8,926 bases of DNA from Vulcanimicrobiota bacterium (GCA_003133185.1 PKWF01000057.1:5708-14633), one strand, 5' to 3'; counted from the stretch's first letter, positions 1-8,081 are shown. A program made the numbers and translations. Notes: generated by a model from the letters alone, not told the origin.

Positions 1-224
1 CCGGCCGCGCCCGCCAGCATATTGTGCAGGAAGCGCTCGTGCCCCGGCACATCTACGATGCCGCCCTCGGCTCCATCGTCGAAACGCAGATGGGCAAAGC
101 CAAGATCGAGCGTCATGCCTCGCCTTCGCTCTTGCTCCCACCGGTCGGGCTTCGTTCCAGTCAGCGCTTCGACGAGTGCAGACTTTCCATGATCGACGTG
201 TCCCGCCGTTCCAACGACGTGCAT
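1..224 (-). CDS. selB: Selenocysteine-specific translation elongation factor SelB (N-terminal 74 residues, truncated by window edge)
   Basis: SelB is the GTPase that delivers selenocysteinyl-tRNA to the ribosome at UGA codons marked by a SECIS element. Translating the minus strand from the ATG at 224-222 gives a protein that opens with the GTPase P-loop GHVDHGKS at residues 8-15. A switch I region GMTLDLGFA follows at 36-44 and the G3 motif DVPGHE at 58-63, then [10 protein letters not shown]. The TLDLGFA stretch and the HERFxxNMLAGA stretch are typical of SelB; EF-Tu and IF2 carry different residues there. The gene starts 7 bp after the amine oxidase stop on the same strand, so the two may be co-transcribed. 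No good Shine-Dalgarno lies in that gap; the nearest purine run, AGG, sits about 14 nt upstream. Domains 2-4, including the SECIS-binding winged helices, lie outside the window. Family assignment is strong; operon membership is inference. Confidence 0.93.
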   Translation of the reverse strand, partial: MHVVGTAGHVDHGKSALVEALTGTKPDRWEQERRRGMTLDLGFAHLRFDDGAEGGIVDVPGHERFLHNMLAGAA

Positions 225-231
225 TAAGAAA

Positions 232-1788
232 CTAGGAACCTGTCGGGTAACGTGCCCGGATGCGGTAATCCGCCAGAATCTCTGCGGCCGCGCGGAAACC
301 AGACTCCGCGCCGCCTTCCATGAAGCCTTGGTACGCGACCGACGTATGCTCGCCGGCAAAGTGCACGCGCCCTTGCCGGCGTGCTTCGTGTCCGGCAATC
401 GTCGTGCATTGACCGACGAGCCAGCACGAGTAGCTCGCGAGGATGTTCGGATCGGCTTGCGCGTTGCCGAAGGTCCCTTTGCCGTTCCAGGCTGCGGCGA
501 CACCCGGCCAGATTCGATCCAGTTGTTCGAAGAACTCGCGCGCGTGACGGCCGACGGCGGCCGAATCCTCGATGCGCGCGTACGGCATGGGCGGAGTGTC
601 GAGCATTCCCGGCGCCCCCGCGGTGAAGGCTTCGATCAAACCATCGAAGCCGCGCTGTCCCAGGGAAAAATCGAGCGAGCTTTGCACTCGCAGGGTCGTC
701 CAGATCTGTCCCGTCGTCGGCTCGGGCCAGGGGTGCGAAGCCCGCATCCACGCGCGCGTGTCGAACTGCAAGTGCAGCTTCGTGTGATAACCGTAGCCCA
801 GGTTCTCGATGGCGTTGATCTTCGCGGAATCGAAGTTCGCGCCGGAGTAATCGAGAGCGCGCAATGCAATGAACGGAAGCGCCAGCACGACTCGGTCGGC
901 GGAGAGCGTTTCGATCGATCCGAGGTGATCGAATCGCAGCTCGTACGATCCACTGCGGGTGCGGCGAAGGCCGAGAAGGCGGCGATCGAGCCGAACGCTC
1001 CCGGCCGGAAGCGATGCCGCAATTGCCTCGGGAAGTGCCTGGCTTCCGTCGGCTAAAATATAACGCTGGTCGGAATACCCGAGTACGTTCAGTTCGTGAT
1101 TTTGCGCGTACCAGCGTTGCTGGCCAAGCTGCATCACCAAATTGAGCGCGCTGAGCTCCTCGATCTGGCGACCATACTCGTTGCGATACGACTGCGCGAT
1201 CAAACGTCCAAACTGTCCGTCGAGACCCCTCGGAACGTACTGCTCGATCCATTCCCGCATGCTCATCGCGTCGAGCCGGCGAGCAGTCGGCGTTGCCGTG
1301 GCATAGGTGGTCAGCGGATCGACGTCTGCGAGCTGTGCCTGCAGTATAGGGTAGATCTTGGCAAAGTCCCGGTCGGCCTCGGTCATCGGGTAGTAGCGCC
1401 CGTCGAGATAGCACGTATCGCGCGCGCCGGGCGGACGAGCCGCGTATGTATCGAGCAGCCGCAGATTGAACCGGCGAGCGAGGCCGCGAATGTTGAGATG
1501 GAGCGAGTCGATCATCGCTCCGCACCACTCGGTATGCTGTCCCTGTGCCCAGTAGCGCCGTTCCGAATGCATTCTGCCGCCAACACGCGAAGCCGACTCG
1601 TAGACGATGGCGTCGATTCCGGCGTCGCGTAGATGAAGCGCCGTCACCAACCCCGCAATTCCCGCACCCACGATCGCAACGCGTTCGCGGTCGCGCGCCG
1701 CGGAGGTCGCGCGAGCTGCAAACTCCGGGACCGTCGTCGCCCCGAGCGCGGCGACTCCCAGCTTTACGACGAAGTCGCGCCGTTTCAC
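232..1788 (-). CDS. Tat-exported FAD-dependent amine oxidase (flavin monoamine/polyamine oxidase family)
   Basis: A 518-residue flavoprotein predicted to deaminate an amine oxidatively, giving aldehyde, ammonia and H2O2. The N-terminus [11 protein letters not shown] is a twin-arginine signal, followed by a short hydrophobic stretch and a possible cleavage site after ARA (residue 27). The mature protein would therefore be exported already folded with FAD. The Rossmann FAD motif [11 protein letters not shown] lies at 37-47, the [11 protein letters not shown] segment at 64-75, and the C-terminal FAD-binding segments HFAGEHTS at 477-483 and [10 protein letters not shown] at 488-497. K337 in HTKLHLQF sits where the family has its conserved active-site lysine. 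Length is normal. The start is GTG at 1788, only 3 bp after the receptor stop codon and without a strong ribosome-binding site, so translation is probably coupled to the upstream gene. Substrate is unresolved: putrescine/polyamine, tyramine-like amines and L-amino acids are all possible. The polyamine genes across the divergent promoter favour an amine. Confidence 0.9.
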   Translation of the reverse strand: MKRRDFVVKLGVAALGATTVPEFAARATSAARDRERVAIVGAGIAGLVTALHLRDAGIDAIVYESASRVGGRMHSERRYWAQGQHTEWCGAMIDSLHLNIRGLARRFNLRLLDTYAARPPGARDTCYLDGRYYPMTEADRDFAKIYPILQAQLADVDPLTTYATATPTARRLDAMSMREWIEQYVPRGLDGQFGRLIAQSYRNEYGRQIEELSALNLVMQLGQQRWYAQNHELNVLGYSDQRYILADGSQALPEAIAASLPAGSVRLDRRLLGLRRTRSGSYELRFDHLGSIETLSADRVVLALPFIALRALDYSGANFDSAKINAIENLGYGYHTKLHLQFDTRAWMRASHPWPEPTTGQIWTTLRVQSSLDFSLGQRGFDGLIEAFTAGAPGMLDTPPMPYARIEDSAAVGRHAREFFEQLDRIWPGVAAAWNGKGTFGNAQADPNILASYSCWLVGQCTTIAGHEARRQGRVHFAGEHTSVAYQGFMEGGAESGFRAAAEILADYRIRARYPTGS

Positions 1789-1791
1789 CGA

Positions 1792-4700
1792 TTACAACTT
1801 GACGTTCAAGTCGGCAAAGAAACCGAAGGGCTGCAGGACCGACGAGATGCCGACCTCGGTAATGTTGTAGAACGTTCCATAGGGATACCGCAGTTGCGCG
1901 GGTGGATTCTTGACGAAGTTTCCCGACGGCGCGAGAATATTGGAAGGGAGATTCGAGTAGACGCACGTCACCGAGTTGTCCCAAGCAAAGCCGTGCTGGA
2001 AGCAATGATTGTAGAGATTGACGGCTTGCAGCGTCAGCGTGACGTTCGGCGTCAAGTCGTAGCTGGTTTGCAGATTGAGCGAGAGCTGTGCCGGCTGCAT
2101 GAAGGCGCCGAGATTGTCGAAATGCCCGCTATACGGATCGGGAAGGAAGATCGCGCCGATCGTGCCTCCCGGACAACTGACTCCCGGCGTCGACGGCGTC
2201 TTGCCGGGCTGCGACGAGCACGACTGCGGCACGTATCCCGGCCAGACCAGCGGCGACCCGTAGTTGGAGCCGTTCTCGTAATGCAGCGAGGGCGTAAGCG
2301 CGTACCGCCCGTGGCGATAGTTTACGATCAACGAGGCGACGTCGGGCACTTCATAGCCGTTGGCGGCATTGAACGCACTCGGGATTACGTCGTACGGCGT
2401 ATACCAGGCGCCGGTGTCGAAGAGCGGTTGCAGGGCGTTGCGGTAGTAAGGGTTGGGAATTTTTAACGTGCCCTGGTTTTTCGTGCCGGATTGCGTGTTC
2501 CGCAAAATCGGCGCCGCATTGCCGGAATCGGTACCGTCTCCGCAAGCCTGCCAATTCGCCGAGCTCTTCGTGACACCGGCACAGGCGGACGTGTACGAGT
2601 TATAGAGCTCGATCTGTGAGTTGAGCGCGTCGATGACGCTCACGCCGTTGATCGGGTTGAAACGGATTTGGTTCTCCGTGTGGGTATAAGAGAGAATCTC
2701 CGAGAGACCGTCCCGGTTGAAGTCGCCGTATTGCAGCGAGAACTCGGCGCCGTACGAGCGCTGCGTCCCGACGTTGAGACCCGCCAACGTTCCCTCCACC
2801 GGATTGATCGCTTGAAATTGGAGTTGGTTGCTCGTATCGCGATAGAACGGCGTCACCTTGTACGAGAGTTTCGTGCCGCGCACGTGCTTCTCGAGTGAAA
2901 GGTCGAAGTTGTCCGACGTATCCGGGTAGATATCGTGGTCGGGGGTGTGGTACCCGTACGGATAGAACTGCGCGATGAACGACGCCAGATTCTGCTGATA
3001 CGTGTTGTATTGGTAGTACGACGAGCCTTCGGCGCGCGCGTACTTGCCCGCCGATCCGCGAATGACGGTGTCGGGATCGATCGTGTACGTGAAAGAGCCG
3101 CGCGGTTCGAAGACGTTGGCGACCTGCGTGCCCGCCCCGACGTCGTAGAGACCGGCACCGGGAACGCTCATCGCTTCGAAACCGGGCGCGCAGCCGACGA
3201 AGTGATCCTTTTGAGGATTCCAAGTCCACTGCGGCGCTTGGCCGGGAGCGCCGCAATGCTCGTCGTTATAGGCGTCGAACCAGAACTGGCGCGCCGGATA
3301 CCCATCCTCCAAGTTGTTGGTATCGTAGGCGAAGCGGTCGAAGCGGGCGCCAATGTTGACGACGATTCGATCGTCGGGCTCCCACACGTCGGTCAATGCC
3401 GCCGAGCCGAACCGCGGCGTCACGTTGTCGACCTGCGCGCTCTCGCCGTTCTCGGTCATCATCCAGCGAGCGCCGGCTCGAGCCGCCGGCGTGTCGGACG
3501 GTGCGTAGCCGGGCGTCAAGTTGAAATCGTACTTACCCTCACCCGGATAGCAGCCGTCCGGCGACAAGCACCCGCCCTGGCTCCCCGCAGCGAAGCAACT
3601 CCACGGTTTGCCTGTCTTGTAGTTATAGCACTTGCCGTTGGGCGTGCCGTAACTCGAAAGAATCGTTCCCAGTCCGGTCGGCGCGAGGCTCGTCGTGGCG
3701 GGATCGGTCGAGGAAAATCCCGCGTTGTACGTTTGGAGCTTTTGCGTCAGGTACGAGGCTTCGGCCGTGATCAGATGTTTCGAGGAGAGTTGATTGGAGT
3801 AAATCGCCGTCGTACCGTAGCCGTGCTCGAGCACCTCGTAATCCGCCGGATCCGAACCGAAGACGAGCTGCGCGCTGTTCGGCCCGTTGATGAACCAGTC
3901 CGAATATGCGCCGTAGACGAGCGCGCGCAGATACGAGTGAGAGTCGAAGTTCTTTTGGTATTGCAGCTTATCGATGGAATACCCGTTGTAGTTGCCGTCC
4001 CGGTCGCTGGGGTCGACCGGAGATCCGGGAGCGCGGCCGGCGGGGCTGCTCGGGAAGAAGCCGGTCACGACGTCCTTTGCGTCGGGAGCCTGCATCAGCG
4101 GGCCGCCGTAGTATAGCGAATCCAGGTATGGCATCGGATAGCCGATGCCGGTCTCTTTGCCGACGAGCGGCGTATAACCGATGTCGTTTGCAGAGCTATA
4201 AAATTGCGCGGCGATGCCGCCCGTCACGTAAAGCAACTGCACGTCGTCGCGTAGCCCCGAGTCGCGGTGCGGAATGCCGATATGCAGATTGATCACGTTC
4301 TCGCGATCGAAGTCTGCGGCTTGCGCGTAACTATATCCCGGCTGCGCGATAAAGCCATAGTTCGGCGCTTTTCCCCCCGAGCCGTCGAGAATATTGTAGA
4401 CGTTGTTGTTGGTCGGAACTTCCAGCGGATAGAAATAGAGCGGATCGCTGACGCCGCCGAACTGGTCTCCATAGCGAAACGTTTGATTCGTCCCCGACAA
4501 TCCTACGTAATATGAGAACATGCGGTCGGGCGTCGCTCCGCCGATTTCGACCGTGGCTTGATGGTAAAAGGCCGGACCGCCGATGCCGACGTCGGCGTTC
4601 GCATAGCCGGGAAAGGTTCCCGTCTTGATGACTTGATTGATGTAGCCCGCGAGTCCCGACGAGTTTGAGGTCGCCGGCGTGCCGCCGGTATAGACCTGCA

Positions 4701-5346
4701 CCTCCTGATTTCCCAGCGACGTCAGCGTCGCAATCGGCGCGAGGTCCGACTGGCGCGTCGTCGATATGCCGTCGAACTCGTATGCGACTTGATCCACGTC
4801 GCCGCCGCGGATATAGACGCTCTGGTACCAGCCTTGCTGGTTCGACGGAATGTTGACGCCGGGGGCGCTGGCGATCGCGCCGTACGCTTGGGTCAACGAG
4901 CCGGAACCCGAGAGCGCCGAGGCCGCCTTCTGCCCGGCGGAGTTAATCGAAAAGACGTCGCTCGTCACGCCCGAGTGCACCAACGACTGTACGGAACGCG
5001 AGGTCGTTCGCGCGATCGTCTTCAACGTCTTTTGCAGGGTAAGCGCGACGGTCGCCGACTGGTCGGCCACAATCGTGATACCCGGCTGGGATTGCGGGTC
5101 GTAGCCCGGCCTCGACGCGTTTACCGTATAGGTGTCGGGCTGCAACGATATGAACGAGAACGCGCCGGCAGAGTCCGAAACGGATTGCGCCGTTTGCGAG
5201 GGCGAAACGACGGTCACGGTCGCCCCGGCGACGGGCGCGTTGGTTGCCGCGTCGACCACCCGTCCACGCAAGGTGCCCGTCGTTCCGGCTCTCGCTCCGA
5301 TAGGCATGGCAACCAGGATGACGAGCGCGACGATTCGCTTAAGCAC
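1792..5346 (-). CDS. TonB-dependent outer-membrane receptor with N-terminal carboxypeptidase-regulatory-like domain
   Basis: A 1,184-residue receptor predicted to import a ligand across the outer membrane. A Sec signal peptide (about residues 1-20, ending ARA) precedes a carboxypeptidase-regulatory-like beta-sandwich at about 24-106 (GTLRGRVVDAATNAPVAGA near its start). A plug domain follows at about 115-250, with the motifs VYIRGGD and YEFDGIS near 177-195 and QEVQVYTGG near 214-222. The rest reads as a large barrel with aromatic-rich alternating strands. I chose the GTG at 5346 over the more upstream GTG at 5436 because it directly precedes the signal peptide and has a GAGGAGG just before it. 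Twelve cysteines, all in the barrel half, fall in closely spaced groups that suggest disulfide-closed loops. No classical TonB box is obvious, and the protein ends in NVKL, without the usual terminal aromatic residue. The ligand is unknown; the downstream amine oxidase and the divergent putrescine genes hint at amines or amine-bearing compounds. Confidence 0.9.
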   Translation of the reverse strand: MLKRIVALVILVAMPIGARAGTTGTLRGRVVDAATNAPVAGATVTVVSPSQTAQSVSDSAGAFSFISLQPDTYTVNASRPGYDPQSQPGITIVADQSATVALTLQKTLKTIARTTSRSVQSLVHSGVTSDVFSINSAGQKAASALSGSGSLTQAYGAIASAPGVNIPSNQQGWYQSVYIRGGDVDQVAYEFDGISTTRQSDLAPIATLTSLGNQEVQVYTGGTPATSNSSGLAGYINQVIKTGTFPGYANADVGIGGPAFYHQATVEIGGATPDRMFSYYVGLSGTNQTFRYGDQFGGVSDPLYFYPLEVPTNNNVYNILDGSGGKAPNYGFIAQPGYSYAQAADFDRENVINLHIGIPHRDSGLRDDVQLLYVTGGIAAQFYSSANDIGYTPLVGKETGIGYPMPYLDSLYYGGPLMQAPDAKDVVTGFFPSSPAGRAPGSPVDPSDRDGNYNGYSIDKLQYQKNFDSHSYLRALVYGAYSDWFINGPNSAQLVFGSDPADYEVLEHGYGTTAIYSNQLSSKHLITAEASYLTQKLQTYNAGFSSTDPATTSLAPTGLGTILSSYGTPNGKCYNYKTGKPWSCFAAGSQGGCLSPDGCYPGEGKYDFNLTPGYAPSDTPAARAGARWMMTENGESAQVDNVTPRFGSAALTDVWEPDDRIVVNIGARFDRFAYDTNNLEDGYPARQFWFDAYNDEHCGAPGQAPQWTWNPQKDHFVGCAPGFEAMSVPGAGLYDVGAGTQVANVFEPRGSFTYTIDPDTVIRGSAGKYARAEGSSYYQYNTYQQNLASFIAQFYPYGYHTPDHDIYPDTSDNFDLSLEKHVRGTKLSYKVTPFYRDTSNQLQFQAINPVEGTLAGLNVGTQRSYGAEFSLQYGDFNRDGLSEILSYTHTENQIRFNPINGVSVIDALNSQIELYNSYTSACAGVTKSSANWQACGDGTDSGNAAPILRNTQSGTKNQGTLKIPNPYYRNALQPLFDTGAWYTPYDVIPSAFNAANGYEVPDVASLIVNYRHGRYALTPSLHYENGSNYGSPLVWPGYVPQSCSSQPGKTPSTPGVSCPGGTIGAIFLPDPYSGHFDNLGAFMQPAQLSLNLQTSYDLTPNVTLTLQAVNLYNHCFQHGFAWDNSVTCVYSNLPSNILAPSGNFVKNPPAQLRYPYGTFYNITEVGISSVLQPFGFFADLNVKL

Positions 5347-5349
5347 GTG

Positions 5350-5356
5350 CCTCCTC
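5350..5356 (-). promoter_or_regulatory. Shine-Dalgarno of the TonB-dependent receptor
   Basis: The minus strand reads GAGGAGG here, ending 3 nt before the GTG at 5346. Pairing through its first GAGG would give a normal 6-nt spacing. It decides the receptor start: the 30-codon extension back to the GTG at 5436 would put this site inside the gene and push the signal peptide 30 residues in. Confidence 0.7.
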
Positions 5357-5390
5357 GACGGCCAACCAGGGCCTCTAAAGAAGAGCGCCT

Positions 5391-5409
5391 TTACATGCGC
5401 CGAATGTAA
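5391..5409. promoter_or_regulatory. Candidate operator: 19-bp imperfect palindrome
   Basis: The sequence TTACATGCG-C-CGAATGTAA is a single-centre inverted repeat with 8 of 9 arm positions complementary; the outer six (TTACAT/ATGTAA) are perfect. Its centre (5400) lies about 45 bp from the gabT start and 54 bp from the receptor start. That is where one dimeric repressor or activator could govern both directions. The binding protein is unknown and no regulator gene is in the window. Confidence 0.5.
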
Positions 5410-5444
5410 CTTCCTCGCCACCTCCAGAAACGACACGTGAGCTT

Positions 5445-6698
5445 TTGAACACCGTTACGCAGTTATCGCTCGAGCAGCGCCGCCACGACAACGTCGCGCG
5501 CGGCGTCGCGACCGCCCATCCGATCTGGGTGGAACGCGCGGCCGGTGCTTCGCTATGGGACCGCGACGGCCGTCGCTACCTCGACTTTGTCGGCGGAATC
5601 GGCACGCTCAACGCCGGCCATACGCATCCCAAAGTCGTCGCGGCGATCGCCGAACAGGCTGCCCGTTTCACTCACACCTGTTTTCAAGTCGCAATGTACG
5701 AGCCGTATCTTCGCGTAGCCGAAGAGCTCAACCGGCGAGCGCCCGGCATGGCTCCCAAAAAGACGCTGTTGTTGTCGACGGGCGCCGAAGCGACCGAGAA
5801 TGCGATCAAGATTGCGCGGGAGTATACGCGCCGTCCGGCCGTCGTCGCCTTCACACACGGCTACCACGGACGCACGCTGCTGGCGCTAACCATGACCGGC
5901 AAGAACGCGCCGTATAAGCAGCATTTCGGTCCCTTTTGCAGCGAGGTTTATCACGCACCGTTTCCATTCGAACGGCACGGCATTTCCACGCACGACGCGC
6001 TATCGGCGCTCAACGAGCTCTTTGAAGGCGTGATCTCCTCCGATCGGGTCGCCGCCATCATCATCGAGCCGGTCCTCGGTGAAGGCGGCTTCGTGCCCGC
6101 GCCCGCGCCGTTCCTCAAAGAGCTCGCGCGCATCGCGCGCGAGCGCGGCATCGTTCTGGTTGCCGATGAGATCCAAACCGGATTTGGCCGCACCGGGCGA
6201 CTCTTTGCGTGCGAGCATTACGAGCTCGAGCCGGACATCGTCACGATCGCGAAATCGCTTGGCGGCGGCCTTCCACTGGCGGCGGTTGTCGGGCGGGCCG
6301 AGATCATGGATGCACCCGAGCCCGGCGGGCTCGGCGGTACGTTTGCCGGCAACCCGGTCGCCTGCGCGGCGGCGCTGGCGATCCTCGACATCATGGATGA
6401 AGACTTTTTTGCGCGAGCGCGCGCGATCGGTGCCCGCATCGATGCCTCGCTGCGCGCCATGCAATCGCAATTCAAGGAAATCGCGGACGTTCGCGGACTG
6501 GGAGCGATGATGGCGATGGAGCTTTCGCACGGCGCCGAAGCGATCGTCGAAGAGGCTCGCCGGCGCGGACTCCTGCTCCTACTGGCGGGAGAGCGCGACG
6601 TTATTCGGATACTCGTTCCTCTCGTCGTCAGCGATGCCGAGCTCGACGAAGGCATGGCGATCCTCGGGGCGGCCACCGCGCAGGTCTTCGCGGAATGA
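5445..6698 (+). CDS. gabT: 4-aminobutyrate (GABA) aminotransferase, class-III PLP-dependent
   Basis: A 417-residue cytoplasmic PLP enzyme expected to transfer the amino group of GABA to 2-oxoglutarate, giving succinate semialdehyde and glutamate. Visible landmarks are STGAEATE (111-118, phosphate binding), GYHGRT (139-144), IIEPVLGEGGF (206-216), DEIQTGFGRTG (241-251, with D241 for the pyridine nitrogen) and K270 in TIAKSLGGG as the Schiff-base lysine. GGLGGTFAGNP (294-304) and ADVRGLGAMMAMEL (347-360) closely resemble bacterial GabT as I recall it. The start is TTG at 5445; no in-frame ATG or GTG exists nearby upstream, and the encoded N-terminus aligns with the family's usual start. The ribosome-binding site is weak. 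It is first in a tightly packed operon with patA and an aldehyde dehydrogenase, which supports GABA as the substrate. 5-Aminovalerate aminotransferase activity (DavT-like) is the main alternative. Confidence 0.87.
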   Translation: MNTVTQLSLEQRRHDNVARGVATAHPIWVERAAGASLWDRDGRRYLDFVGGIGTLNAGHTHPKVVAAIAEQAARFTHTCFQVAMYEPYLRVAEELNRRAPGMAPKKTLLLSTGAEATENAIKIAREYTRRPAVVAFTHGYHGRTLLALTMTGKNAPYKQHFGPFCSEVYHAPFPFERHGISTHDALSALNELFEGVISSDRVAAIIIEPVLGEGGFVPAPAPFLKELARIARERGIVLVADEIQTGFGRTGRLFACEHYELEPDIVTIAKSLGGGLPLAAVVGRAEIMDAPEPGGLGGTFAGNPVACAAALAILDIMDEDFFARARAIGARIDASLRAMQSQFKEIADVRGLGAMMAMELSHGAEAIVEEARRRGLLLLLAGERDVIRILVPLVVSDAELDEGMAILGAATAQVFAE

Positions 6699-8077
6699 CG
6701 ACCGACGGCGGAGAGCGAGAACGAGCCGTCTACGAGTACACGGAGCGCATTCTGGCGCTGATCGCGAAAGCCGACATATCTCCATCGGAAGCATCGTGGA
6801 TCACGCGCGAAACGGTCGACGCTTTTCGCGACCACGTCAATCCCGGATTTCTCGAGTACCGAAAAGCGACCGATGCGCGCCAAGCCGGCGCGGTCGTCGA
6901 GTGGTCCGATGCCGGGCCGAACTCCTACCGCGATGTGGCCGGGCGCACGTATCTGGACTGCCTGGGCGGCTTCGGCATCTTCAATGTCGGCCACCGCCAT
7001 CCAAAGGTCGTTAAAGCGGTTAGCGATCAACTGCGGCGGCAACCGCTACACAGCCAAGATCTGCTCGATCCGCTTCGCGCGATGCTCGCGAAGACGCTGT
7101 CGATGCTCGTGCCCGCGGGGCTGGACTTCAGCTTCTTTTGCAACAGCGGCACGGAAGCCGTGGAAGGCGCGCTCAAACTGGCGCGCGCCTTCAATCCTGC
7201 GAAACAGACGATCGTTGCGGCGACCAAAGGCTTTCACGGCAAGAGCTACGGTGCGCTCTCGGCAAGCGCCAAAGCGGAGTTTCGGCGCCCGTTTGGGCCG
7301 ATGCTGCCGAACATCGAGCACGTGCCCTTCAACGATCTTCTCGCGCTGCGCGACATGATGACATCGTGCCGCGCCGTCGGCGAGGACGTCGGCGCCGTCC
7401 TTTTGGAGCCGATCCAAGGCGAGGGCGGCGTAAACATTCCCGACGACAATTATTTGCCGGGCGTGCGCGCGCTCTGCGACGAGTTCGGCGCGCTCTTCAT
7501 CCTCGATGAGGTGCAGACCGGCATGGGGCGCACCGGCAAGATGTTTTGCTGCGAACATTATGGCGTCGCGCCCGATCTCATGTGCCTGGCCAAGGCCTTT
7601 GGCGGAGGCGTCGTGCCCGCGGGCGCGGTCGTCGGACGGCGTGAAGTTTTTTCAAGGCTCTTCGATAACCCGTTTCTCCACACGTCGACCTTCGGCGGAA
7701 ACCCGCTTGCCTGCGCCGCGGCGCTGGCCACCATCAACGTGTTGATCGAGGAGCAGCTGCCCCAACGTGCGGGGCGACTGGGAGCGCGCTTGCTCGCCGG
7801 CATTCGAACTGCCGTTAGCGGACACGAAGAGCTCGTCGCCGACGTGCGCGGCAAGGGGCTTTTGATCGCGCTCGAATTCCACAGTCACGCAACCGGCTTC
7901 GAGCTTGCAAAGCGTATGCTCGACCGTGGCGTACTCGTCTCCGGCACCTTGGTCAACGCACGCGTGATCCGCGTCGAACCGCCGCTGACGATCGCAGAGG
8001 ATGAGGCCGACTACGTGTGCCAAGCCCTTTCCGAGAGTCTCAAGTCAATGGCAGCCCCAGTGCAAACAGGAGCCTAA
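6695..8077 (+). CDS. patA: Putrescine aminotransferase
   Basis: Transfers an amino group from putrescine (also cadaverine in the known enzyme) to 2-oxoglutarate, giving 4-aminobutanal, which cyclises to 1-pyrroline. At 460 residues it is almost the same length as E. coli PatA/YgjG (459) as I remember it. Many long blocks agree with that protein: HVNPGFLEYRK (47-57), CLGGFGIFNVGH (89-100), QPLHSQ.LLDPLRAMLAKTL (116-135), FFCNSGTE (147-154), DEVQTGMGRTGKMF (271-284) and FLHT.TFGGNPLACAAALAT (327-346). K300 in CLAKAFGGG is the PLP lysine, at the same number as in E. coli, and D271 is the cofactor aspartate. The N-terminal helical segment before residue 45, characteristic of PatA and absent from GabT, is present. 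Its ATG overlaps the gabT stop (ATGA, 4 bp), implying translational coupling. Sequence and context agree, so I consider this the firmest functional call in the window. Confidence 0.95.
   Translation: MTTDGGERERAVYEYTERILALIAKADISPSEASWITRETVDAFRDHVNPGFLEYRKATDARQAGAVVEWSDAGPNSYRDVAGRTYLDCLGGFGIFNVGHRHPKVVKAVSDQLRRQPLHSQDLLDPLRAMLAKTLSMLVPAGLDFSFFCNSGTEAVEGALKLARAFNPAKQTIVAATKGFHGKSYGALSASAKAEFRRPFGPMLPNIEHVPFNDLLALRDMMTSCRAVGEDVGAVLLEPIQGEGGVNIPDDNYLPGVRALCDEFGALFILDEVQTGMGRTGKMFCCEHYGVAPDLMCLAKAFGGGVVPAGAVVGRREVFSRLFDNPFLHTSTFGGNPLACAAALATINVLIEEQLPQRAGRLGARLLAGIRTAVSGHEELVADVRGKGLLIALEFHSHATGFELAKRMLDRGVLVSGTLVNARVIRVEPPLTIAEDEADYVCQALSESLKSMAAPVQTGA
8068..8072 (+). promoter_or_regulatory. 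Shine-Dalgarno of the aldehyde dehydrogenase
   Basis: AGGAG lies 9 nt before the ATG at 8082, inside the last codons of patA. It supports this start over the in-frame ATG at 8160, which encodes the M of MYVDGEW and would also look natural for the family. Confidence 0.65.
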
Positions 8078-8081
8078 CTTC

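Larger units (their letters stand above)
5347..5444. promoter_or_regulatory. Divergent intergenic region between the receptor and gabT genes
   Basis: This 98-bp stretch separates the two divergent coding blocks, so it should hold both promoters. It is locally more A+T-rich in its centre than the flanking genes. I found no convincing paired -35/-10 hexamers of the sigma-70 type in either direction, so promoter positions are not called. It contains the receptor ribosome-binding site and a 19-bp palindrome described separately. Upstream of the gabT TTG there is only a weak GTGAG (5437-5441). Confidence 0.6.

Noticed and set aside
224..2005. Long 593-codon open frame on the minus strand overlapping the amine oxidase
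   Set aside because: It is very rich in arginine, resembles no family, and runs across the receptor/oxidase junction, whereas the alternative frame encodes a complete flavin amine oxidase. It is a high-GC shadow frame.
2935..4116. 393-codon plus-strand open frame antisense to the receptor
   Set aside because: Arginine/valine-rich composition with no recognisable motif, wholly opposite a well-supported receptor frame.
5395..5409. Five-codon ATG...TAA mini-frame upstream of gabT (possible leader peptide)
   Set aside because: No ribosome-binding site and no regulatory residue pattern. It coincides with the palindrome, which is the simpler explanation of that stretch.
5347..5436. 30-codon N-terminal extension of the receptor from the GTG at 5436
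   Set aside because: It would bury the signal peptide 30 residues in and place the GAGGAGG ribosome-binding site inside the coding region. It also nearly abuts the divergent gabT start.
5343..5439. Two CACGTG hexamers, one across the receptor start codon (as GCACGTGC) and one just before gabT
   Set aside because: Short, self-complementary and G+C-rich. One overlaps the start codon and the other shares no flanking sequence with it, so chance is sufficient.
6122..6144. Perfect 9-bp all-GC inverted repeat with a 5-nt loop inside gabT
   Set aside because: It lies mid-gene in a stretch encoding ELARIARERG and is explained by GCG/CGC codon bias in an Ala/Arg-rich helix. There is no T-run or gene end to make it a terminator.
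6696..6698. UGA at the gabT end as a possible selenocysteine codon, given selB nearby
   Set aside because: The gabT product is already complete at this point, the UGA overlaps the patA start (ATGA), and reading on would run through patA in a non-coding frame. No other internal UGA interrupts a recognised gene here.
5445..8077. gabT and patA as a recent tandem duplication
   Set aside because: Both are class-III aminotransferases but differ in N-terminal architecture and in most motif residues (for example DEIQTGFGRTG versus DEVQTGMGRTG, with different flanks). They belong to distinct subfamilies that diverged long ago.
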